DNA of 64,000 nt from Chalara sp. BL73 (GCA_918026815.1 CAKJVC010000191.1:620001-684000); one strand, 5' to 3'. Shown: positions 24,930 to 36,486, counted from the first letter of the stretch. Program-made: numbers and translations. Notes: generated by a model from the letters alone, not told the origin.

Positions 24930-26540
24930 ATGGCGCTACGGACTTCTCTGAACCCAATCATACCGGGCTTTGCCCCTGATCCATCGGCAATACATGTCGA
25001 CGGCTGGTTCTTCCTGGTTACCTCATCGTTCCACTTGTTCCCAGGCTTGCCCATCTACGCCTCGCAGGATCTTTGCTCGTGGAGACATATTGGTTAGTGC
25101 TTTAATATTGTTTGGAAGGGTAATTGTGCTCACTGCCCATCGCTAGGTAATGCAATTCATCGGCAAACTCAGCTCAGTCTTCTAAAGTCAAGAACCATTC
25201 TCAGTCCTCCATCGCCAAATACAGGAGGCCGAATATTGCCTGCCACTGGTGGACTATATGCCCCGACTATCCGGCATCACGCCGGTACCTTTTATATCGT
25301 TTGCACGAATGCCCTTCGGAATGAAGGCGAGAGACGCGCAAAAAAGGAGAACTTCATTCTGTCGACCAAGAATATCTGGAAGGGAGAATGGAGCGATCCA
25401 ATCTACTTTGAATTTGAGGGCATCGACCCGAGCATCACTTTCGATGACGACAAAGTGTACATCCAAGGGTCCGCAACCCCTGGGCCAGCTACTCGGATTA
25501 ACAACTTTGAAATTGATCTTAAGACTGGTAAGAAGCTGTCAGAGGAGCGCACTATCTGGACAGGGACTGGCGGCGTTTATCCAGAAGGCCCTCATGTGTT
25601 CAAGTGGAATGGGTGGTACTACCTGATTATTGCCGAGGGAGGCACTCACATTTCGCATTCGGTGACGGCAGCCCGTTCGAAGAGCATTTGGGGTCCCTAC
25701 CAGCCAGCCCCTAATAACCCAATCTTGACTGCGTACGGAACAAATGAGTACGTCCAGCACACAGGCCACTGCGATGTCTTCCAAGATCGCGACGGCCAGT
25801 GGTGGGCCGTCTGTCTGGCTGTGCGCAAGAATGAGGGAAGGTATCCTCTAAGCAGGGAAACCTTTTTAACGTCCACTAAGTGGGATGGGGAGTGGTTCCA
25901 ACTAGAGGGCGTCAAGCTGGATGTCATCGACCACTCTGGGGTCCAACTCCCGAGCTCTGTGCTCCAAGCGGCACTTGGAGTTGATTATCTCTACATACGG
26001 GACGCGCACTTGGACAGGTACCATTTCGAAGAAGATAGCGCTGCTATCACATTAACGCCGACATCCGTCGATCTCTCTGCTCCGGAATCCTCGCCTACGC
26101 TTGTTGCTAAAAGGCAGCGGGCGCTCCAAGGGAAGGCTACAGCCGCAGTCTACCAGTTCCACGATACGTGGGGCTCAGCCAAACTAAAGTTCGGACTTGC
26201 ATGCTACAAAGATGAGCATCGCTATCTCCGTATCTATTTTGACGTAGCAGACTCTGCCGTTGTATTTGAAGCCGCCAACACTGCCCAGGGCATCGCCAAA
26301 ACCACTCGCCAGGTGTTGGACCCTGCCCCCGAAGAACTGTCCTTCTGTATTGAATACACAGAGAGAGAGTACCGGTTCCTGTATGCCACGGTGCCTAGCT
26401 TACCGTCCTGGGTGAGTCTGGCTACTGTAGATACATTAGAATTAACCGATCCAGACTTTGTGGGACCCATCATCGGTGTCTTCTCGGTTGCGGATGCAGA
26501 CGGACTGAAGGTCCAGTTTGACGGAATTCACGTCGACTAG
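24930..26540 (+). CDS. GH43 glycoside hydrolase, probably intracellular
   Basis: Exons 24930-25092 and 25147-26540 encode 518 residues. The catalytic set is complete: Asp in NPIIPGFAPDPS (near residue 17), Asp in GIDPSITFDDDKVY and Glu in VYPEGPHVFKWNG. RSKSIWGPYQPAPNNP and GHCDVFQDRDGQWW also fit. A C-terminal beta-sandwich of roughly 200 residues follows. There is no signal peptide: the propeller starts at residue 7, unlike the secreted GH43 at 11243. This suggests it acts in the cytosol on short xylo- or arabino-oligosides after import, a natural partner for the transporter 3.3 kb upstream. Which sugar it releases (xylose or arabinose) is not decidable from motifs. Confidence 0.9.
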
Positions 26541-26548
26541 GTAGCTAG

Positions 26549-26593
26549 GTAGATAAATAGATAGATGGATGGATGAATGGATGAATGGATGGG
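26549..26593. repeat. GATA/GATG tetranucleotide repeat
   Basis: Imperfect tandem GATA then GATG/AATG tetramers follow directly after the GH43 stop codon. Confidence 0.9.
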
Positions 26594-26625
26594 TTCTAAA
26601 TGGTTGCATTATCTTTACTACACTA

Positions 26626-28483
26626 ACGTAATCCACAAGCGAGTGGTCAACACAAGCGAGTGGTCATATTTTTCTTGGCATTAAACTTTTGACTTTACAC
26701 AACAATTATACAACAACTACAAATGGTTCGTACGTAGAAAGAATCGGACATGCTTTTAGCTGTTCAAACTGTACAAAATAACCTTCGAATACATGTTACT
26801 AAAATTGCACGAATATATAATGTGCTTAATACATTATTACGCCGTCGAGTTCGAAGAATACTCGCAAAGCAAAATACTACACCAGCAAATCGAAAATTAA
26901 GTCAATTAGAAAAAGAAACTATCGTACGACATATTCTTGACTTGGATTCGCGATCGTTTCTTTTTCGAGTAAGCAATGTTGAAGATATAGCAAATCGATT
27001 GCTTGCGGAACGAAACGCGGAACGCGTCGGCAAGAATTGGACTTCAAATTTCGTACGACGACAACCAGAGCTTCGGACGCGTTTTAATCGGAAAATTAAT
27101 TATCAAAAAGCTAAATGCGAAAACCCGAACGTGTATAACGCGTAGTTTCGGCTCGTACGAAACACAATTAACAAATACGGAATCAACGAAAAAGATATAT
27201 ACAACTTTAATGAAACTGGGTTTTTAATAGGCTAAATATCGTTCGAAATAGTTGTAACAAGCGCTAAACGGCAAAATAGACTTCGAACTGTACAACAAAA
27301 AAACCGCGAATAAATTACAGTTATTCAAAGTATTAGTTCGTACGGCTATGCGCTACTGCTATATATTATTGTTGTAGACAAAACTTACTTATTGTTATAG
27401 TACGAAAACAGTCAATTGCCGGACGATTAAATAATTGCAGTTACAGCAAATAGTTAAACAACAAATAAACGTAGTTTAGATTAGATTTAGCACTTTAATC
27501 AGCACACAAAACGTTGTACGAAAGGTGTATATCGGCTTTTTATTCTTGACGGTTACAAAAGCTATTATTCGACCGAATTTGAGCTTTATTGCAAAAAACA
27601 CAGTATTATAACGTTGTATATGCTTGCACATTTATTTCATAAGCTTCAGCTATTTAATATTGGGTGTTTCCGCGCGTTGAAACGTTCGTACGGTACAGAA
27701 ATTAAAAAATTAATGCGTGCGCATATAACACACATTTCTAAAGAAGACTTTTTTCCAGCTTTTTACACTGTATTTCGTACGACAATAACAGAATTAAATA
27801 TTCAAAGAAAGTTTCGCGAAACAAAGCTTGTACCGTACGATTCAGATTATGTAATTTCACAGCTTAATATTAGACTTTTTACACTAACTCTTTCGACAAC
27901 TTCGTTTGGCTTGCTTTTAGCTTAAAAGCCAAAAACACTGCACAATTTAGTTGAAGCACAATCTTAAACAAAATATGTTAAAAAAAAGATCGTACGACAT
28001 TAAAATAGCTTTTCGACTTCGCTTTTATTAAGTATAAATCAGTTTGCTAAAAGTGCAACGCGTGCAATGCATAAACTTGTTTTGCTACGCTAAAAAAACG
28101 TAGCATTTCGCAAAGCAAATAATAAACTTAGTCGGCGTTGTCGTACGAAAAAGCGTCGAATTCAAAAAAGAGGATTACTTAGTTTACGAGATGCACAAAA
28201 CCTTCAGGCTTAAAATGACGTTAATACGCAATTGCAAACTGATTTAGCCGAAAGTAGTAGTCGTACGAAAGTTTCTGCACTACAACAACGACGTTGTAAA
28301 TCGTGCGGAGAATTTGGTCATAACGTACGAACGTGTCAAAATATTAAAGTAGAACTTGAAGATTCCGAATCTGAATAGCTGTAATTAATTAATTGTTTAA
28401 TTGTTGTGTTATTTAACTTTTTGTGTTGTGCCAAGAAAAATATGACCACTCGCTTGTGTTGACCACTCGCTTGTGGATTACGT
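26626..28483 (+). mobile_element. Pogo/Fot1-type DNA transposon, degenerate copy
   Basis: The 1858 bp element has perfect 55 bp terminal inverted repeats beginning ACGTAATCCACAAG, flanked by TA on both sides, the target duplication of Tc1/mariner-superfamily elements. Each inverted repeat contains the 13-mer CAAGCGAGTGGTC twice. The interior carries a broken transposase and an end-terminal zinc-knuckle remnant. The body is AT-rich, poor in CpA/TpG, yet full of CGTACG hexamers. Confidence 0.92.
26723..28378 (+). pseudogene. Pogo/Fot1 transposase pseudogene
   Basis: The reading frame is recognisable but full of stops, starting with a TAG at codon 5. Recognisable parts, in order, are as follows. 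A helix-turn-helix start has LSQLEKETIVRHILDLDSR and VGKNWTSNFVRRQPELRTR (26906-27070). A block reading GINEKDIYNFNETGF lies near 27180-27226, the start of the DDE catalytic domain. GCFRALKRSYGTEIKKLMR (27663-27720) is typical of the end of that domain. A terminal CKSCGEFGHNVRTC zinc knuckle lies near 28290-28340. Several stops are explained by TGG to TAG or CAA to TAA changes, the signature of repeat-induced point mutation. The protein cannot be made. Confidence 0.88.
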
Positions 28484-28545
28484 TATCTCTACATCCATGA
28501 TCTCAAATCCATCTTACACTGAGACTTATCTGCATACATAATACG

Positions 28546-28611
28546 TCAACAGCCACACTTAACTGCTTGAGTCATTGCTCAACAGCCACACTTAACTGCT
28601 TGAGTCATTGC
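28546..28611. repeat. 33 bp tandem duplication, two copies
   Basis: The unit beginning TCAACAGCCACACTTAACTG is present twice head to tail, 63 nt outside the transposon right end. Confidence 0.93.
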
Positions 28612-29637
28612 CCAAAATGTACCAAATTTCAATGGCGTCTTGCAATGATTCAATCAAACATGTCTGATCCTTAGCTGCCAGCCATTTAAAGTTAGGGTTA
28701 TATTTAAATTCCAAACGTTTAGACTTAAATATTAGCATTCTAGTACTTGTTTACAAATTTCTTATAGCTTTATAAAAACCAAAACTTCACCTCTAAGGTA
28801 GTTTTAACTGATACACAAAACAAAAAATGTTGCCATAAAAAGTATTATTTATACCCAATTTTAACTAATAATTTTTGTTTTTTATTCTCGAGAAAGCTGT
28901 GTAATTATAATTAATTAAAATATACAGCGTTAAAAATAGTAAAACATTTGTTAATAAACTTGTTGCTAAAATTTTAGCTTATTTTACAAACACGCACTTT
29001 TGTTTAAAAAAAAAACCTCCAAAAAAATTACTTTTGAAGCTTTTTGATTGGCTTCAAAGTTCGCAGGAGTTTTTCGCCCCACGGTAACTTAAGTTATATT
29101 ATAGCACTCCCCCTCGCCCCTTCGATTTTAGCGACTGTGGATGGGTTAAGGTGAGCTACCTGTGCCAAATACGAACATTTAAGTAAATGCCAACATATTG
29201 AGTGGTATTTTTCATGATGCTGTCATGATTCAACTGCAACCTGGTGTACAGGGGGGGCAGGGGATTGAGTGCGAGAAGGTTGTATCAAAGGGAATAACTG
29301 TGTAAGGTTCTTACGCTGATTTATAAGGAGAATACAGTACCGCCCAGAGGTAAGATAAGTGGAAGGGGTATGCTTTATGCATGGCAGGTGTTCTTAGCAG
29401 ATAGGCTTAAAGGAAAGGGGCAGAAACAACTGACAAAGCCGCTGTAAAGAAACAGGGTAAATGCCTCAAAAGGCTCGCAGCCTTAACGAGAGCTCCCCAC
29501 CTTCTTTTCCTTAAAACGAAGCATTCTAGACGATGCACTATTTTGCGGTTGAAGTATAGTAATATTTTAGCACATGATGTAGAAGAAATAGGGCCAAATG
29601 GATAGACTCGACCTTACTCTTCCAACCAAGAGACGGC
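28612..29637. other. AT-rich intergenic region
   Basis: Long A and T runs and no supported coding frame. Possibly old RIP-mutated repeat remnants. Confidence 0.4.
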
Positions 29638-31284
29638 TCAAACAGCACTCCACCTCTTCCCTTCCTCATCTGCCTCATTCTGAATCACAAACTGCGTCGT
29701 CTTCGTAATCCCCCCCTTCTCCTTAGTGTGTGGCGGCACAATCGCCTCCTCGCTCCCATGTGTCGCCATTATCACCGCCCTCGCGTCGCTCTTCACTTCC
29801 GCCGTCACCTCACCCCTCCACCCTTGCATCATATACAGCTCGCCACTCCCCGCATCATCGCTGTCTGCATCCATGCTTCTATTCCTCCTAACAGTTCCCT
29901 TCGAGATATCGGCTCTTCGGGACTCGGCGGCGTAGCCTTTGCGGCTGAGGTTAGAGGGGTAGTTGGAAGGGTAGGCAGAGGAGCCGAAGTAGGCGGGGAA
30001 GAGACGCGCGGCGAGGGGAGCAAGGTCCGGGACGCAGGCGGTGGCGATCGCGAGGCCAGTTTCCATGGCGGTTGTTGTGAAGCCGATTGTGTAAAAGGGG
30101 TCGGGGTTTTTGGGAGAAAACATCCAATGCACGATGGGGAGTCGGGCAAGTCCGACAGCGGTGACTCTGGAATGAAAAACATTATTAGTGGTGTTTTTTT
30201 TTTTTTTGGAGTGGTAGATGAGAGGGCCGAGGAGATGAAGACCATACGCAAGACCTAGAGTCAAGATTCCAACGACAATAATCTTCTTCTTCAACTTCAT
30301 CTGCAGACCCCAAACCATCGCGATAGGAATAGCCATCACCATGATATCGGTCAAGAGACTTAGCCCCGCGGTGGCAACGTAGAAGTCGGTCTGATGGAAG
30401 CACTTTCCGCCTTTGACAACAACACCGTCCTTCATACCAGTGAGAGGATCCGCGCCAGCGGCCTTCTGAGCAGCTATGTCCATATATGGCGAGTTCCAAT
30501 TGTATTCTACAGGGAGACACTGCATTAAATCGGCAACAAAAGTGGCGATCATGAGGGCAAAATTGAAGGCCATGATACCGTAGCAAGCTATACGGAGATT
30601 CCTTATACTATCAACAAGACGGAGGTATAAGAGAAGGATAGAAGCTTTGACGAAACCCAGAATGGGGTTGTACAATAGCTGATTGGAGATGTTCCATTTG
30701 TTTGTGATGACTTGTTCATCAAGAGATGTAGGGGTTAGAGCGATGATGTCCGTAATGTGAAGGCCTAGCCCACCTCGTTTGGTAACTGCGAGCGGTGTTA
30801 AAACTCTATTCGTGGAGGGACACATTGCACAGAATGTGTCATTGTATAGACTAAGAGGCTGGGATGTCTAGATCATCGCCAAAGAGAGATCTTTCGGTCC
30901 CAAGTTGAAGCACTTGCTGGATTAGACGCCATGGATAAGTGGTTGGGCAACGAGAGTTCAGTCACATACCCATCGCCAAAGCAATCGTTTCTCCAATCGA
31001 TAAGACCTGCGAGTTCTGTCAGATATGAAATCACCTCTTGCTACCATGGCCCTTACGAATGCTATTCCCATACACAAGTCACCTAAAGATGTCAGCGATC
31101 ATTCCTGCTAAATGACCCTTAGCGACGCACTCAACTTCATCAACGTGCTCCAGCTCGATTTTTGCAATAAAAATCTGGACCATATCCGAAGCATGATAAA
31201 AACAGCAGCGACTACCTCAAACGCGTATATGATCCTAAGAGCTTCATTCTGCACATGGCGGTCCACCGGAAGAGCGACTGCCAT
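29638..31284 (-). CDS. Rhodopsin-like fungal integral membrane protein (PTH11/SAT4-type), 5' structure unresolved
   Basis: The 3' part is clear. Exons at about 30248-30800 and 29638-30166 flank an 81 nt intron (30167-30247) that contains a long A run and keeps frame if retained. It encodes GGLGLHITDI, then VKASILLLYLRLV, a helix-rich stretch and TAVGLARLPIVHW. This is the order of helices 3-7 in the fungal rhodopsin-fold family, with a charged cytosolic tail of about 110 residues. A likely first exon at 31284-31150 encodes the N terminus with one membrane helix (YAFEVVAAVFIMLRIWSR). The 300-400 nt between them do not yield the expected second helix and GxDD motif, so the gene may be broken. 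Function is unknown; relatives are putative plasma-membrane sensors. Confidence 0.6.
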
Positions 31285-32989
31285 CGAGTAACTGTTGATC
31301 AACGAGCGTGAGAGTTCCAACTGACTGACCTAAAAGATCGCTATCCTCTCAAGTAAAAGTGGGACAGAGTGTGGGATGAACAGGCTATATGAGTTTCAAG
31401 TTAAGTGTGGAGATAGCCCTTGAGGCTTGGTTGATTGACCAACTCTGCTACAGTACTTAGGAAAATCTTCAGGCACTAAGCTTGCCATTCCCCTACAAAG
31501 GAGGATAAAGAGCGGTCCGAGCGGGACACTCGAAGAAGATCACCCATGTAGTCAGGCTGACTCTTTGGTCTCTGGTTAAGGGGGACAGCATGGCGACAGG
31601 GTTACAGCTGCAGAGGAAGACCACGCTTTGGGAAATTGAGGAATCCTTCGGGCCCGCGTTAACGGATTATGCACCCGCCCCTTCCGACAGGAGCCAGGAA
31701 CTTGGGATTTTAGGGTACAACCTCAGGGTTAAAGGGGTACGGTTCCGATCAAAAGGTCGTCCCAAGATGTGAAAGGAGATCTTTACTCTTCTAGTCTTAC
31801 CCTACGATGATATATCTCGACGATCTATCCCGATCATCTATCTCGATCATCTATCTCAATGATCGTCATCGCTGATCTATATCGCAAGAGCAAGGTTGTT
31901 GCATGCGTGCATGAATGAAAGCATGATTGTCTTCAGCTGGGCCATACGACCCCGAGTCTCCGATGCACCCCAGCTCCTTGGAAATGCTTACTTATACTTT
32001 GTATTGGCCCCAAAGAATTGCTAGTGGGGAAGTGTTGGTCAGGGAGGACAATTCTCGAAATGCCAATAGGCATACTGAATTTGCGCTTAGCTGCCACACC
32101 CCTGGCAATTGCTTGGGCCTACAGAGCGGGAGAGAGTGACGGGCCCAATCATTTTGCTATATGTAGCTCACCCGCACACGGCCTGGAACGCTAGCGGATT
32201 TACGCGATCGCGTTTCGAATGAATCAATAAATGGAAGGATTTGCGACATGCCGCTCGTGTGGGGTGTACGTCACTCTCCTCCCCGAATAAAAAAAGATTG
32301 TTCTGTGGGTTTCTGGGGTTATTCCATGCGCACATCCACTAAAAGGGCCCCAACCAGTAAAAAGCACAGCTTTAAATGACAAAATGGGTAATTTCTTACC
32401 CTTGGCTTATTTACATCGGAGGAGTAGCGGAGATATTAGAGCCCATTACAGGAAATGCTGAAGAGCTGAGCCTTTTCCAACAGTCAACATCAAAACCTTG
32501 CCCATATCTTCGAAGCTCACCTCCAATTTCGGAACTCTCCGAACACAGCTGTTTATCTAAGCTATCGGCCTCTAACTTAGCCCGAGTATTGTTCAATCGT
32601 GATTGTACATTCCCGGTCAAAGGTCGCTGGGTGGTTACATTACCACGTGTCGCCGATACCTTCACGTGATAATATGTTCTTCATTCAGGGAGTCAAACTG
32701 ACCCAAATTGCCCTGGAGGGATATCGAGTTTTCTTCTCTCCATTAAATATCAACATAACACTTCAAGTGCCGAGTGTCGTCTGAAATCAGTAGATCCGGA
32801 GATTTGTCGCTGCCTTTTTCAGACCAGGTGGGTACGATTTTCATATTCCAATGGTCCCCCAATAGTTGCTGCAATCCCCGGCTCTACACATTAGCCAAAT
32901 TTGTTTTAAAACAGGGACTATTAAACCGCCCCTTCTCCCACGTTTTCTTCGTTCTCCACGCCAGTTCTTACTCGTCCCGCCTCGACACA
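31285..32989. other. Intergenic, short tandem repeats
   Basis: No convincing gene. An imperfect ATCTATCTCGATC iteration lies at about 31808-31860. The right end holds the promoter of the oxidoreductase gene. Confidence 0.4.
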
Positions 32990-35008
32990 ATGAGGGTCCC
33001 TATTCTTGCCGTCAGTGGCGCCTTTGTTCTCCCATTTGTTGTGGCACAGAGCTCGACTTCAGTTGAGGCTGTTTCCACCGTGTCACCTGACTCAACAGCT
33101 GCCGATGCGAATTTGTTCAGCTATGAGACCCTTCAACTCCTTCCTTCAGACCTGGACCCTCTGAACGATACTATGACAGCCATTTTCGGCTTCGACAATA
33201 CCACGGTATCGACTTTTGAGAAGCGTTCGGGCTATTGCAAAACGTTCCCAGGTGATCTTTTTTGGCCTGCGCCTGCGCTATGGGATCTTTTCAACTTGTT
33301 GCTTGGCGGCAAGCTCATTAAGGCTGTCCCAATTGCCGCGCCTTGCCACAACGGCCCCCACTATGTCAGTAGATGCAATTAAATATTAGTTTTTTTTTTT
33401 GCAAGTCTAATCTATTCTAAAGGATGCCGCCAAGTGTAACTATATCATCGCCAACTTTGCCAATTCCGATCTACAGTATGTATATTTCAGGTATTTGTTT
33501 TACAGCTAGAAATTGACCATGCCAGCGAACTCGATCCAACCTCCATGATGTCCCCTCTTTACCAAGGTCTCACCTGTGTTCCAACTACGGACCCTACCCT
33601 CCCTTGCACCCAGGGTGGCTATCCTGTATACGTTGTCAATGCAACTAATGTAGCTCAAATTCAACTGGCTGTCAACTTGGCTCGGAGCCTGAACCTCCGT
33701 CTCGTTGTGAAGAACACTGGGCATGACTTCTCTGGAAAATCTGGAGGAGCTGGCGCACTTAGTGTTTGGACTCGCAACTTTAACCAAATTCAATACTTGC
33801 CCAACTATGTTGATGCTGGTACGGGATACAAAGGAAAAGCCTTCAAGGCTGGATCAGGTGTCATCGCTCGTGACATCTATGCGGCTGCCAAGAAGCAAGG
33901 CCTTTTGGTAGTTGGTGGCGAGGGAGCAACTGTTGGGGTTATGGGGGGATACATCCAGGGTGGAGGCCATTCCCCTCTCGGCTCCGTTCATGGCATGGCT
34001 GCCGACCAAGTTCTCTCTATGGAAGTCGTCACAGCTGATGGGAAGTTCGTCACCGCTGATTCGACACAAAACTCCGACCTCTTCTGGGCTCTCCGCGGTG
34101 GTGGTGGTGGCACTTTCGGCATCGTCACCAGTGTCACTGTCAAGGCATACCCGGACACTCAAGTAACTGTCGTGCAATTCTCCTTCTCTACAGGTGCAAA
34201 TGTGACTGCTGCCAACTTCTGGAAGGGAGTCCGCGCCTACTTCGATTACTTCATCACCTTCACCGATGCAGGCATGTACTCTTATTTCTGGATCTTCCCC
34301 TTTGCCGAAACAACCTTCATCATGCAGCCACTCTTCGCTCCTGGCCTCTCTTCCGCCGAGACCCTTGCCATTCTCGAGCCATGGTTCACCACTCTCGCCT
34401 CCCTCGGCATAGTTATCACACCCACCACAACAACATTTAATAACTTTTACGACGCCTGGGCCGTTGGATTCCCCCAAGAAGGTGTCGCCAACTCTGGGGC
34501 CATAATCGGCTCCCGTCTTTGGCCTCGTAGCCTGTGGGACTCCAAAGAATCGCTTGATGCCGCCTTCGCGGCCTGGAAATCCTCAGCCGACGCCGGCCTC
34601 CTTCTCATCAACTTCAACATTGCCCCCACCGCCGCCCGCGGTGGTAACCCCACGAACGCGGTCGTCCCCGCGTGGCGCAACACCCTCATGCATGCCATCA
34701 ATGCACCTGGCTGGGCTCCCGACGCCAACGTAACCACCATCAAAGCCGCACGAGCCCTCCTCACAAGCCAGCAAAACGTCTGGAAACAGGCGGGAACCGA
34801 TGGCGCGTATCTCGGAGAGTGCGATATTGAAGATCCGGATTTTTCAACGAGCTTCTTTGGCGTAAATTACCCCAGGTTGTTAAGTATTAAGAAGAAGTAC
34901 GATCCCAAAGGTGTTTTCTGGGTCAGGACTGGCGTTGGTAGTGAGGGATTAGCTGTGCAGTCCACTGATACTATTCATGATGAGAACGGGAAGCTGTGCG
35001 CTGTTTAG
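32990..35008 (+). CDS. Secreted BBE-like FAD-linked oxidoreductase
   Basis: Three exons, 32990-33364, 33423-33475 and 33526-35008, encode 636 residues. The first intron starts with an unusual GTCAGT donor. The chosen ATG gives a signal peptide (VPILAVSGAFVLPFVVAQ). An N-terminal region of about 140 residues precedes the PCMH/VAO FAD domain. This domain has KNTGHDFSGKSGG (His near residue 209, the expected 8-alpha FAD attachment) and GGEGATVGVMGGYIQGGGHS, followed by FWALRGGGGGTFGIVTSVT. The BBE motif closes the protein (NYPRLLSIKKKYDP). In bicovalent relatives the second attachment residue is a Cys before TVG; here it is Ala. Such enzymes oxidise sugars or secondary-metabolite alcohols using O2. 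The substrate is unknown. Confidence 0.9.
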
Positions 35009-36053
35009 GGGTGTGGTGTAATGATGGGACGACATAGATAGATGGAGGTATTGTCTATAATGAAATTTGGGAGCCCATTGTAGAAGTCACAAGCACCTGC
35101 GCCGCAGAGGCTCGTCCCCTCAAGTTAACAGTTGTCATTTCCTGAATCTTTAAGACAATGTCGACATTTGAGGCTGCATGTAAAACTTGCCTCTGACGAA
35201 CCCTCCCGCATCCAATGTCCGCAGTATCCTGACGAGGAGTGACCAGGCATCTTAACTTGGACGCTTGGCCCCCATTCCGGAATATCTCACGGGCCATATA
35301 CATGCGGCCAGCATCATTTTTACCCCGTAGCCTTAAAGCCTCTCCCAAGCCCCTTTACTCGCCTGTTATGCCTGCTCCTGCCAATTACGCTTGTGGTATT
35401 ATTATTATTTTTTGCCCGATCGTTTATTTATCACGTCCGGCCTGCGCCTCTGCTTTCCCCGGGATGCCCTTTCCCACACTTATGCCTCAGGCAAACGGCC
35501 GCCAGCAGGATCTGCATCAGCCCCGATTTGCTTTCAGACAAGATTTACCATTAAGATATTAAAATTAAAAAAAACTAATCCGTTTTCTATATAAATGCTC
35601 CAGCTCAAATACCGATCGGTGTCAATAATGCGGTGTGAATAGCTTCCGATTCATTGGCGAAAAATAAGCGCAATTTTCTATTTGCTACTTTCGCTTATTC
35701 GGAAAAAAAGGGGCCATATATATTTGCACATACACATATGCTGTTCCGACTTTCTAATCGGCCGGCTTTTGGCCTAGCATATTTTTCTACTTACTTCTTT
35801 TTAAAAGCCTGTTTAGTCGAATATACTTGCTTATATTCAGTCATGTATTGCTCATTATCCGTTTAACCTGCCGTGAACTACTTTTTTTTGTTATGTTGTT
35901 TTCGATTTTTTTTTTTGATTTTTTTTTTTGATATTACTCGAAGCACAAGCATTAACTCTAAAGCATAGCCCCCGCATGCTGAAACCAACTCGGCCACTGT
36001 ATCCCCCATGTTCTATTGCCAGCGGCTCCCTGCTTGGGGATTGAATGAGAGTC
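35009..36053. other. Intergenic, no gene seen
   Basis: No supported coding frame. T-rich runs near 35880-35935 precede the small zinc-finger gene. Confidence 0.4.
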
Positions 36054-36389
36054 ATGTCTACCCTCTCCGAGTACGGACATACCTGCCCAACATGTGGCGA
36101 TGACTTTACTCGACAAGATTACTTGAAACGCCATCTCCACGCGCATGAGGCATCTAAATCTATTTCGTGCAAATACTGTCGAAAGCCGTTTGGTCGCAGG
36201 TAGGTGACACACTGTGCACTCGCAGAGGGTCTCCGCTAGTGGGCTGACAACACCAGTTGACTCATTCAGTATAGAAACAGCCTTCTCCGCCACGAACGAG
36301 GTCATGAAGAAAATATGACGGCAGAAGGCCACAAGACTATTTTCACAAGGGTTCATCAAGACCATGGCTCTCTAAGATCCGTTACTTGA
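36054..36389 (+). CDS. Small two-finger C2H2 zinc-finger protein
   Basis: Exons 36054-36199 and 36275-36389 join to an 86-residue protein. Finger 1 runs CPTCGDDFTRQDYLKRHLHAH. Finger 2 begins CKYCRKPFGR in exon 1 and is completed by the exon 2 sequence RNSLLRHERGH. The splice (GTAGGT donor, GTATAG acceptor) restores the exact C-X2-C-X12-H-X3-H spacing, which is strong support for both exons. Tandem fingers of this type normally open a much longer fungal regulator with a C-terminal fungal transcription factor domain. Here the frame stops about 37 codons after the fingers and no regulatory domain follows before the convergent SirTM gene. It may be a truncated gene or a stand-alone DNA-binding peptide. 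Confidence 0.65.
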
Positions 36390-36486
36390 TTCTTCCAGAG
36401 TCGGTGGTCCCCTAGGCGTTTCGCCTTTTAACCCTAGCCTATGAAACTTATTTGAATGGTTGCACAAACCTCTAATCTGTTCATTC

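Noticed and set aside
30185..30586. Minus-strand ORF in another frame of the rhodopsin-like gene
   Set aside because: Frame shadow of the membrane protein; lacks membrane helices.
31808..31880. ATCTATCTCGATC iteration as a possible CRISPR-like or operator array
   Set aside because: Units are short, imperfect and without spacers; a simple tandem repeat in a fungal genome.
33854..34477. 207-codon minus-strand ORF inside the FAD oxidoreductase
   Set aside because: Antisense shadow of a strongly conserved coding exon.
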